Source: Symbiodinium natans
Lineage: Eukaryota; Sar; Dinophyceae; Suessiales; Symbiodiniaceae
Direction: 5' to 3'
Assembly (NCBI GenBank): GCA_905221605.1
Contig: CAJNDS010002462.1
Coordinates: forward strand, 310,001 to 374,000
Length of the DNA stretch: 64,000 bases
Shown here: positions 54,653 to 64,000 of the stretch, piece by piece
Layout: every line of letters begins with the position of its first letter
How positions within the stretch are numbered: the stretch's first letter is position 1
Position numbers and translations under genes: made by a program
Notes under the pieces: model-generated
The model's database searches: none
What the model was told of the DNA's origin: nothing
The model's input: only the letters and a program-made list of their open reading frames with translations

Positions 54653-56152
54653 GTCTCGTGCCCTTCGCACGGCCATACTCCCTGCCCACACTTCACAGGA
54701 GCTGTTGCGTGCGAGTGCATGATGCCAGTTGCTTGTTCAAGCAGCCTCGGCATCCCTGAAGATACCTCATCCTTGGAAGCAAGGTTCTTCTCATTGCTGA
54801 GTCTTACCTGCACTGATACTCCGGCCTTGTCAGCCTTTGCATCGTTCACCCCTGCCCCTGCATCCTTACTCCGTTAATCAAGGCAATCTTGGCCATGTTC
54901 CTATCGCAAGCTCGGTGGTTTGTCACGAGCCTAGAGGGGCATGGCAGCTGCCCACCCGAATTGCAGGAAGTCGGTGACGTGATTGCTCGCTTTACGTTGG
55001 CACAGCCGAGCTGTGCAGGCCTGTTAGGCACATTCTCAGATGGTCTTCGCTCTGAGGTCCCAGTGCGGTCCTTCGGACGGATCTGCTGGCGGGCGCTCTG
55101 TCACAGAAGGCGAGCTCCCGAGCCTTGGCCATTCTTTCGCGAAGGCTGGGTGTGTGACCAAAAGCTGGATGACACAATGACATTCGCGGAGCAGGGTATG
55201 TGTAAAGATCTCATCTGTGGCATAGAAATGCAGTATCATATCAACCTCAAGCCTCGGAAGGCCACACAGATATCTATAGAGCTTCCGCCTCGAGTGGCTC
55301 GCCCACAGCATCTGCAGCCAGCCTGAAACTGGGCTAGCCGCAACCTCATCGAGCCGCTAGCCATCTCTCTGCCTCCGTTGGTTTCCAGTGCCAAGCGCCT
55401 CTGCATTTCACTCCATTGAGCAGTTGGAGAGTGTTGGAGATGCTACTCGTGCTTGCAAATTCGCACATCAATAGCTACAGATCATGATTGCCCGTGACAG
55501 ATGCTACCCGCATACAGATGATACTGCAGATGCTGCTGCCAGCGCTGCGCGAAGCCTGTGCAAAGTCACGGCTGAGATCTGCACAGGGCCAAAGGCTTGC
55601 CCAGCTGGTACAGAGAAACGCGTGCGAGTGCGAGAGAGACCCCACGAGAGCAAGACAGGTCAGCCTGAGACTCGCAGAGTGTCCTTGAGGCGCAAGGTCG
55701 GATGCATCGAGCGACGAGGCAGTCCACTCAGTCCACTCAATATCTTTCACATCTGATGCTCATGAAGTTCTGGAAGGTCTGTGACACTGCTATGAAACTT
55801 CTGGCTGAGCACTGTGCTCAGAGTGAATACCCTGGCTGTCCGGATGTTCTGCGGGCCCTTATTTGCGATGGTGCGCTGAGCAAGTACAAGGAGCAGAATC
55901 ACGGGCCGAGTGAGACGACATGCGGCTCACTTCGCAGCTTCGGCTCAGGATTCGGGCTTGAGATGCACACATACCCAGGAGCCACTTCAGAACAGGCGCA
56001 GTGGACAGTACAGTACAAAGTTCAGCAGGGAAACATCTTGAGCCGCGCCATCGCAGCTGAACCTGGATTCAGAGGCTGATCATGATGTCATGACACAAGC
56101 AGGGGTGCACCACGATGCACCTGATGCAGCAGATTGTCGCAGGTTGTTGGAG
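54652..56152 (+). other. Possible exons of an unidentified gene
   Basis: Open, coding-like + strand stretches occur at about 54920-55030 (PPELQEVGDVIARFTLAQPS), 55500-55620 (ATRIQMILQMLLPALREACA) and 55777-55880 (VCDTAMKLLAEHCAQSEYPG). They are helical, with plausible AG|G acceptors, but show no catalytic motif and cannot be joined with confidence. No minus-strand gene is supported. Confidence 0.35.
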
Positions 56153-59100
56153 ATGATGGTGATGCGGCTTGCAATCTTGTTGGGTGCTGCGCAACTCTGT
56201 GGTGTGCGTGGCACCGAATCTCCAGAGCCACTAAAGCCCCGTGGCAGAAGAGGGGAATTTCCTGTATGTTCTCTTCCTTGTCTCTTTCCCACCTCTCAAG
56301 CCCTCCATTTCTTGCTCAAGAAGCGTCAAATCCGGTGTTCTACTTGGAGTCGGCATCAGATCATCTCACCGTGCATCTCACCAGCATGTTAAGGCCCTCG
56401 CCTGATGACGGATTACCAATCTCGGAGGATGACGAGTGCCTCGACGGGTCTGAAACCTGTGCTCTGACACTGGCCTGCAAGATCCTGCACGCGTGGTAAG
56501 CATGATTCGCTTCTGATGGAACATTTGGAACCGAATCATTTGACTAATTAGTTGTAGCCAGTTCTGCGTCATCGCATACCATCACCTAAGTCAGGTACCC
56601 TCAGATAATATATATGAGTCTGGGATATGAATGCAGGTACGAGCACGCTTGCTACTGTAGAGGAGCGGGTCCCTTTCCATGCAGGAGCATTCCACGCACT
56701 GGGCGGGGTAAGTTCTCCGTGAAGGCGTTCCGTTTTGCGTTTACGCGGCCTTGTGCATCACTCGTTGGGACATTGCAAGTGAGCCAGTAAAGTTCCGTCA
56801 GTTGCTGTGCGAGGGTGTTGTTTCGAGTCGACATTTCTGGTTCACTCGACAAAGACTCTGTCTTGCCAAGATTGCAAGGAATTTGCGAGCCTTAAGAAGC
56901 TGAGGCTAAGGTGACACATGAATTTGTGGCCCCTAAACCCTATTACATGTTGTTGCTTTGCTTGGGAGAAGGCGTTCCACACACGTCGCTCTTTGCTGTG
57001 GTAACATGCTGTTGGGGCCGGCGTTCAAGAAGGAGTACATCCCCTTCGTGCACTTTTTCCAGCACGGGAACCCTGATACGGGCGGCGTTTACTTGGAGGA
57101 GTCGTTTCGAATGGTCACCTTTGAAAGCTTCGTGGTCCAAGGGCATCAACGGGGATTCGCCTTGCCCGAACAATTTGGGCATCCTTTCACGGTCCTATCG
57201 CGTGGCAGAAGCTTCTCCCTCGTAAGCCCAAAGCTGAGGAGTGCACTGCAAAGAGCGGGCTTGAGGAAGGAGCTTCTCGACTGGGATAGATGCGCAGGTT
57301 AGCGTTTTGGATAGTTTGCTGGCAGATGGTCTCTGATTGCGCCTTTCAGGTACCAAGAGGAACTTGAGCTGCTTCAGAGCAGCCAACCTAACTGGCGAGA
57401 GGGTGCTGAGTGGATGTGCGCAGATAAGTGGAGAAACTCCGTCTTTGTTTTTGTTTGCTCTCTCTCTCTCTCCCGCTCTCTGTCTCTTTTGTCGTTCATC
57501 TTCAGCCACTCCGCGGTTGAGGTCAATCGGCATCCGGTGATGCAAGCAATATCTCCTGGCAAGGCCGTGAACGAGAGCAAAAGTTGAGAGTCGTATCAGT
57601 GGTTGCAGCTGCCTTGAGCTCTCGCAAGTGCTCTGCAAGTGATCTGCAAGGAGCGCGAGAGACGGGGAGCTCCTGCTTCTGGACGAGCTGTGATCAAATT
57701 TCCCTCGGCCCGACAGAGTGCCACCACTGGAGATGCATCTGCCGACAAAATTATTACTACAACAAGGCCGGGCCCCCGGGGTTCAATACGGGGCCTCAAA
57801 AGAGCACGCTTGTCATTTTGGCAGCCTGGATCCCTTGGCATCCCTTGGCCTGCAGGAAGCCGACAAGTGCACGCCTGTCCCCGATCACATCGAGGAGCAC
57901 GACACCGGCGGCAAGTGCCAGTTTTTTGGTTGTGCAGCTACCCGTGGTTTGACTCAATGCGTTGCTGGCAAATGCCTTTGCATCGCGGGATACACTGCCG
58001 AAAACGGCAAATGCAAGCCGAAGGAAGGCTACAGCTCCTCGGCAGACCTTCAAGGAATTTCTTGGCAAAGCTGGGCTGTGTGTAGGGACTTCGTAGGAAG
58101 ATCATATGCAGTACCTTCATGTGATGGAAGGTGAGCTGCCCGGTGGCGATGTGTGTGGCAGGCCGAATATGGGTGACCTGTGTTGGAAGGCCGTGGACTG
58201 GGCGTGCCCAGGCAGATTTGGTGTGTTGCCAGGACTACAGTATGGCATTATAATTGTGTGTTCCTCAGCTCCGACACGCCTTAGGATGCATGACAACATT
58301 TATGCGAATCCTGGGCAGTATCCTGGTCTTCATGCAGGACACCAATCAGACTTGCTACGCCGCAGCACAAAGCTTCAAGAGTCACCTGCCTTGCAGTGCC
58401 TTGCCCTGCCTTGCCCTGCCTTGCGCTGCCTTGCTCTGCCTTGCTTTGCCGTCTTGCTGCATCCTTGCTGCTTGCTTCCAGGAGCTTCCAGTTTCCAGGA
58501 GTTCCAGTGCCTTCTTTGAACTTGATGACCGATATCCGATATCACTACATGCTTTTGAGTTTGATCTTGCTTCGTTGGCTGGTGCTTCCAAGGGCGTTTG
58601 TGCACAACGTCGACAAGGTCACCTGCCCCAAGCCATGTGCTGTGAACTACGAGCACTTCGATACGCCAAAGATTCTCGATCCCGCATATCAACAGATGAA
58701 AGGCGCCTTGACTGCTTCTTACGTCAACCACCCCCAACCCGAAAAGTGCAAACCGGAATGCCGCGCCCTTGAAGCCATGCCTTGGATGTCAAGGTGTGTC
58801 GTATGGACCTGCACCCGTGAAGAAGGCCGGGTCACCCATCAATGGTGATGACTACATGGCGGACATCACGGGTGCTATGTGGGCTGATTGGGGCCGTGGC
58901 GACCTTGAGCTGATCAAGGAGTTGGGAGGAAATACCATTCGAATGTACGGCAACGATGCCAACACGAGCCACCGCGCCTTCCTGGACCGCGTGAGAGAGA
59001 GACACCACACCTACTCTTTGGCCATGTTCGACGATGTTAGACAGTGTGTGACATGCTGCTCTTGACTGCTGCCTTGGCTGTATCCATAATGTCAGGACCT

Positions 59101-62100
59101 TGCCTATGAGAAGGGGATTGATGTGATTGCAGGCTCTCTGGCCACGTCTGGTGTTCGAGCACGAGTTGCTAAAAGAAGAGTTTGCCCGAAGCTGAACAGA
59201 CCTCGCCCGAGGCATGAGCGACTTCGGTTTCACACAGGGCCCGGACAATTGTTTGATCAACGACTGGACCTGCCCTCAGTTTCTGGGTTTTCGGTATCTT
59301 GTTGGATGTTTCAGCATGTCTGGGAGTCTAGGGGTGCTTGTGTGCCTCAAAGGTATTGTTTCGACGAAGCATATTTCTATTACCACAAGAACTTACTGAT
59401 GGGACTCGTGCTCAGCTGTTCTCCCGGTGCCATCCTTTACAAAACATGAGAGCTGGTGTGGCAGTGCGACAGGCAGATTGCAAGAACCGACCATCCATGT
59501 AGAAAAATGACTATGCTTGAAAGGCTTCGCCATCGACTCCTTCAAACGCGACTTGGTAGTTGACTTGACTTAGAAGAAGGGTTGCTGCTGCTGGTGCTGC
59601 TGGTGCCCGAAGGTGAGGTAACTTTTTGGCAGGTGTCATGTGTACTGTTATTTCTGACACCATTGTGATTCTGTTTCAGACTATTCAGACTGATGGAGCG
59701 GCCCCTCCTCAGGCTACCACCCTGCCCTGAAAGCCTTGATCTTGGCGAATGAGCCGGACTTGAAGGCCAGGTGTGTCCAGGTGTGAGAGTTCTGCAAAGA
59801 CATGCAGTGTGTGTTGGCACACACTGACATGGCGTCCCGGTGTCCCCCGCCAGGTGCATCCGCGAAGCCTCACCTGCAGAGCAATGGCGTCGGTTTTTGA
59901 TGCCATCCTGGAAGCCGCAGCTCGGCTGGCATCTGCTAGTCCTGGGCCCCCCGGATTCCTCGCACTATGCTTGCTTATGGTGTGGTGAAAGCTGCAGCGA
60001 GGAGAAGGACGTGGGCGTATCTGGCAACCCCATCGCGTTGACCATCACATGGTCTTTCGCTCTCTTCCCGGATGCGGAGGCTGGGAACTTTCATGAAAGC
60101 AATGTTCTTGAATTGACCCATCCTGTGAGCGGCAGTGTGAGCAGCAGTGGGTCCTTCGGAGGTTCAGACTTCACTGGCACGGCACATAATGGGATGACAC
60201 TGCCTGCCCCTGCAATAGGAGGTACGGTTCATGTTGCTCATATAGGTGAGTGTACGGCTCCTTACGAATTCTGGTGAGTGTATGTACGCATGTCCTTTTG
60301 GGGATACGACACGAGTAATACGAACAATTACGAACCCTACTTCACATCCAGCTGGGCACATCCTCCGACATGTTTGCCAGTGCTGTTGTTGGGGGGCAGG
60401 TTCACCCAAATGCTCCCGCCCTTGGCCAAATGGAAGAGCGCCTCGGCATGCCTCGGCACGCCTTTTCGCCACGTTGGTGGTAAGCAAAGCGGAGGTGGTT
60501 GCACGATGTGTCTCACAACACTTTGCCCAAGGTTCTGGCAGTGCTTGCAGAGGGGCACCGAAAAGGAGCCCATCAACTACACGCCCCGGAATGACTTGGT
60601 CGCGGCCGGCGAGCTTAGTTGCGACAGTCACCATGTACAACAGGGTTCATTGTGGGATTCATATTCGTGGGCCTGGAAGAATGCCAAGGCTTTCCGCAAG
60701 CGATTTGTCCACAGCTTCAACACTGCCAACAGAGCAAGGGAGGTCAGTGGCTTAATGGCTTCGAAGGTGCACCAACACACATACTGTGAGAGAAAGCAGC
60801 CCAGAGAACATCTGCAAAAAACTTCAGGTGGCCAACCTGATGCTGAACAAATATTCGCAGAGCAGCTTTTGGACTCCGACCTTGAAGGTCCCCGCTCCTT
60901 GGCAAGGCTTGGTCTCGCTTCCCTTGAATTTCGGCTGCTTCAGCCCTGGAGGCTGAGCTGGACCCCCGAAGTTTCGGGTTCCGGGCCCCTTTGGGAGTTT
61001 GGAGGGGGCTTAGGGGTTTCCGTGCGTTTTCAGCGTTTAGGATTCCGTTTGGGAATTTAGGCCTAGGGTTTAGGGCTTGGGAGAACTCCTCGGGTCTTAA
61101 GCTTCTGGGCTCCGACTCCGAGGTCTTCATCGGCGAGTATCACAGCGTCCATGGTGGCATGGAGGATGACCTGACAGAAGCCGTGGAGAAGCTCGGAACA
61201 ACTTGGAACCAAAGGGAAGCTGAGGATTCCCAAGCTATGCCAAGGTTCTAAAGATACTTGGTTTCATCTTTGAAGGGCTTGTATCCGGGGACCTCAGTTC
61301 AGAACAGCCACCCATCTGTAAGTGGAGAGGGCATGGCGATGCTCGGCACATCGGTTCTGTAAGATGTAGAGAAAGACAGGCAAGGTGAGCAGCAAGGAGA
61401 GAGTGAACGACAGAAGAACAAGACAGAAACAAAGAACTCTCAGACGAGAAGGACATGTCGAACAGCACAAGAGCGAGACTCAGTTGCGAAATGAAGCAGA
61501 AAAGACCAACAAGCAGCACAAGGGAAGACAGAAACTGAGGAAGCCAGCGTTATAACAAAAACGGAAGGACCACGTGTTGCAGCTTTTATTGGAAACCAAT
61601 CACGAGATGTGCTGCTGCCACATTGCTCTTGCGGCTCTTGCGGCACCTTGCCAAATTTGTGAAGCAGACATTTGCAATCGGGGGGTGGGAGATCCAGGCG
61701 CTCCCACCCTGTGCAGAATCGACATCCAGGTCTTTCGTCATAAGAAGTGACACTTGCACTGTACCGAACCCATTGCCGCTTTCTATCATCATCCAACCTT
61801 CGCTTGAGGCTGTCCATCTCTCGCCCTGCTCAATTAGCGCTTATGCGCGGCCAAGGCTCATGTTTTCGACTCGAAAAGACTGCAACTTCTCTTGCCTGTC
61901 AATGTGAAGTCAGTCTCTTTTCGTTCCTTTTCATGCAGCTCCTCATCGTCAACTTCTGCCCCACCTCCTATCTTTACAAACCACATGCCAACCCCTTCCC
62001 CTTAAACTCCTCTACATGGGTCCTCTGCCTGGTGTGTATGGTAGTGCAACTCTATTCCAGGGGGTTCCGGGAATGAAATAGACCAGTTCACATTCATGTC

Positions 62101-62880
62101 CCTCGCTAGCCACGCCAATGGCGTTGCACTCTGCTGTGCTCTGTGTCCTCAGCATCCTCTTTTCCTTGAGTGCACAAATCTTTCGTTCAGGTGATGTAGT
62201 GTTCTCCTCTTCTTTCCACGCCATGGGAAGAGAACAGGAACTGCATGTCAAGGAATTGCAAAAGTAGTGTGGTGGCGAGCAAGTCTTGTCTTTGATGAAA
62301 ATATTCTGTCCATCTTTCAAAGAGTCTTGTAGGGAACAGTGCGGGTTTTGGAGAAGGGCATATATCTTGGCCACCTTGGCCAGCAAGAGGATAAGATTGA
62401 CTGACGTGCCCAGGGTTGGGCTTAAGAATGTCCACCACGAGTACCTATACCCGTTGACAATGTCTACCTAGAACATGTCAAGGGAGGCTATCCAGTGTAT
62501 GGATGCAACAGAGTCTCGATCGACGGCCTTCCGTTGCCGCCAATACCCATCAAGTTTGCCACTGCACGATGCATGCTGGGCCGCCGAGGTTGTCCAAGTC
62601 CCCGAGATATCCTTACTTTATGGGCTACTCCTTCTTCGAGTTCACGCGCAGTTATTGGAAAGGTGGTCCAGAGATGGATTTTGGTATGTTCGGTGGCTTG
62701 GTTCATAGATGGATGCACCTGGACCCGGACTCTTAGGCCTGTTTCGTAATCCCAGTTCTTACGCACCTCGCAAATCAGGCTATGGCGACTGTCCTTTAAT
62801 GGACATGAACTACACTGGCAACACATACACCATTTGGAACCTGATACTCGGCTCGACGGGAAGCGATTGCTCTAAGCCAT
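56153..62880 (+). CDS. Secreted GH72-like glycoside hydrolase/glucanosyltransferase, multi-exon
   Basis: Probably a cell-surface beta-glucan-modifying enzyme of clan GH-A. ATG 56153 starts a signal peptide (MMVMRLAILLGAAQLCGVRG). A later stretch (about 56410-56470) reads DDECLDGSETCALTL. From 57856 a Cys-rich segment follows (GGKCQFFGC, CVAGKCLCIAGYTAENGKC). Core exons are 58794-58990 (GAMWADWGRGDLELIKELGG and NTIRMYGND), 59096-59132 (AYEKGIDVIA), 59212 to about 59277 (GMSDFGFTQGPDNCLINDW), 59713-59765 (ALKALILANEPDLK, likely acid/base Glu), about 59881 (ASVFDAILEA), about 60001-60090 (VGVSGNPIALTITWSF), about 60690-60740 (FVHSFNTAN), from 61123 (VFIGEYHSVHGGMEDDL, likely nucleophile Glu) and 62607 to about 62692 (GYSFFEFTRSYWKGGPEMDF). 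A last piece near 62785 reads GDCPLMDM. Split codons join at 58990-59212. Linking the signal-peptide exon to the enzyme is inference, and several exons are missing. Confidence 0.72.
57030..57221 (+). CDS. Well-defined exon of unknown family
   Basis: Opened by a CAAG acceptor near 57029 and closed by a GTAAGC donor at 57222, it reads KEYIPFVHFFQHGNPDTGGV, YLEESFRMVTFESFVVQGHQ, and ends RGRSFSL. Both splice sites and the codon pattern look real. It lies between the signal-peptide exon and the Cys-rich exon of the glycoside hydrolase gene and could belong to it or to another + strand gene. I do not recognise the fold. Confidence 0.5.
57460..57490. repeat. (CT)n microsatellite
   Basis: A CT-rich tract of nine or more units with CCCG interruptions, in an intron of the glycoside hydrolase region. 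Confidence 0.8.
58388..58453. repeat. 10-bp minisatellite TGCCTTGCCC
   Basis: About six units of TGCCTTGCCC with single-base changes (CAG, CGC, CTC, TTT at the variable triplet). It is intronic. Confidence 0.85.
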
Positions 62881-64000
62881 TGCTTCGTGACTAGACCAAG
62901 CTTTGGAACAGAGGCATGTCTAGGCGCAATGACTCCGCACCATTTCCCAGGATCCCACTCAAGGATCGGCGTGGTTTTCCGCTACCAGTCGCACTGCGCA
63001 AAGCTTTTGCTGGGGCCGCTTGGTGAGCACGTTGCGACTGCGCTCTCCGGTTTTGACAGCGCTTGTTCACAGAGACTCTCAGGACAGCACTCTTCCCAAG
63101 GTGTGCCTTGGAACGCCGAGGTTTTGTCGATTTTTGGGTCTCCTCTTTTGAACAGTGGACTCTTTAGAGGAAGCCTTTTATGAGGATGTCACATCGCTGC
63201 CCTGCGCTCTTTTCCCCGCATCCCCAAGGCTCGCACACCCTGGCATCGAGTGCAAAGCCTCCACCGCGGGCTTGCCTTAGGCAACGTGTGATTTCGGACT
63301 CGTACCTGGTAAGAGAAGATAAGAGAAGACTGCCATGCTTTCGCCATGACCTGTGAAAACTGACAGACTCGTGGAGCACGCTCTTTGGACTTTTCTGACT
63401 TTGTACTTGGAACTCTAGCTCCTTGGCAGCATGTAACTCGCAACTCACACCTGCGCTGTGACTGTGCTTGTCGCAAGCGCTGGCTTCACACAACCGCAAG
63501 AGCCAGACTTGATTGCAGAACGGCCTTCTTAAACAGGGTCGTGCAATGTCTACGAACCTGAAGGACCACTGTCAGCCGCGCAAATGGACCATGAGACTCC
63601 ATTACAGGAGAGGTGCTCCATGAAACATCAACAGGAGCTGACAAGAGCCGAGTGTTCTACAGCAGCTAGCTAGGCCCTCAAAACAGAATGACACAACTTG
63701 CTGCGATCCGGCTCTGTAGGGGCGGTTGGTTGTGGATGTTGGATCAACCCCCCCCCCCTCCAACCTTCCCTCCCACCACCCACCTCCCACAAAAAAGGAA
63801 GTATGCCCATGCGTTTTGAAATGCCCCGAGACCACTGCAGACAACCGTAGCCAGCGGTGTACCACCATCCAAACCACTGCTGCAATCCTAGAAGCGTTGA
63901 GGAGGCAATGTATCGAGGCTTGGTGGCCCGTCGCATCACAATCCTAAGTCAAGTATAAGATGGTTTCAATGTTTGCCAAGAGCATATGATGAAGACGCCA
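62881..64000. other. No recognisable gene; pyrimidine-rich tract
   Basis: After the last glycoside hydrolase-like exon I see no family motif. A C-rich tract (ten C, then CTCC/CACC repeats) occupies about 63748-63797 and would be G-rich on the other strand. The 3' untranslated region of the glycoside hydrolase gene probably lies in the first few hundred bases. Confidence 0.35.

Noticed and set aside
1-64000. tRNA, rRNA or CRISPR features
   Set aside because: I looked for cloverleaf-type T-loop sequences, rRNA core sequences and regularly spaced repeats with spacers and found none; small nuclear RNAs cannot be excluded by eye.

Overview
This window is nuclear DNA of a dinoflagellate, most like a Symbiodiniaceae-type alga. 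The reasons are: genes broken into many very short exons; introns that start with GT, GC or GA and end in AG, usually followed by G; plant-type telomere repeats (CCCTAAA); a dense load of microsatellites; reverse-transcriptase element debris with a 2OG-oxygenase-like HxD fragment; and a plant-like lysine-biosynthesis gene. I saw no rRNA, tRNA, CRISPR array or bacterial-type operon. Every gene I could recognise lies on the + strand.

Layout. 1-6.8 kb: no recognisable gene, only scattered exon-like stretches. 6.8-9.2 kb: a longin-type R-SNARE (VAMP7-like) gene, with seven or more exons read directly. 12.4-21.8 kb: an RluA-type pseudouridine synthase whose exons can be joined in frame. One of its introns (13179-21274, GC-AG) is about 8.1 kb long and contains two large intronless same-strand ORFs: a PDZ/proline-rich/coiled-coil/collagen-like protein and a second coiled-coil protein. 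21.8-27.6 kb: mostly unassigned, including an acidic-tail terminal exon. 27.6-32.0 kb: dapA (dihydrodipicolinate synthase), in more than ten exons with one 26-nt micro-exon and an interstitial telomeric array in an intron. 32.0-33.3 kb: a simple-sequence block (46 C in a row, TATCGGCG/GATACACCG repeats, and about 390 bp of nearly perfect alternating pyrimidine-purine). 34.3-35.3 kb: a helical-repeat (TPR-like) protein. 37.5-38.6 kb: exons of a C2-domain protein. 41.15-42.77 kb: an intronless EF-hand calpain with a complete Cys-His-Asn triad. 47.4-54.6 kb: a retroelement unit. 56.2-62.9 kb: a multi-exon gene for a secreted GH72-like (clan GH-A) glycoside hydrolase.

The most unusual locus is the retroelement at 47.4-54.6 kb. 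Two 460-bp direct repeats, identical by eye, each bordered by a GT microsatellite, flank three ORFs. ORF1 is proline-rich with an ADP-ribosyltransferase-like HGTS segment. ORF2 is basic/coiled-coil with a SAP-like tail. ORF3 is a Penelope-like reverse transcriptase. ORF2 and ORF3 share one reading frame and are separated only by UGA followed by CUA, a known leaky-stop context. No AUG occurs in ORF3 for about 200 codons, so the RT is probably made by stop-codon readthrough. I could see no integrase, RNase H, protease or GIY-YIG domain.

The host genes are unrelated housekeeping or secretory functions (membrane fusion, RNA modification, lysine synthesis, Ca-dependent proteolysis, cell-wall glucan modification), and nothing suggests that they act together. 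Exon boundaries are my own reading by frame and family consensus; transcripts would be needed to fix the missing exons.
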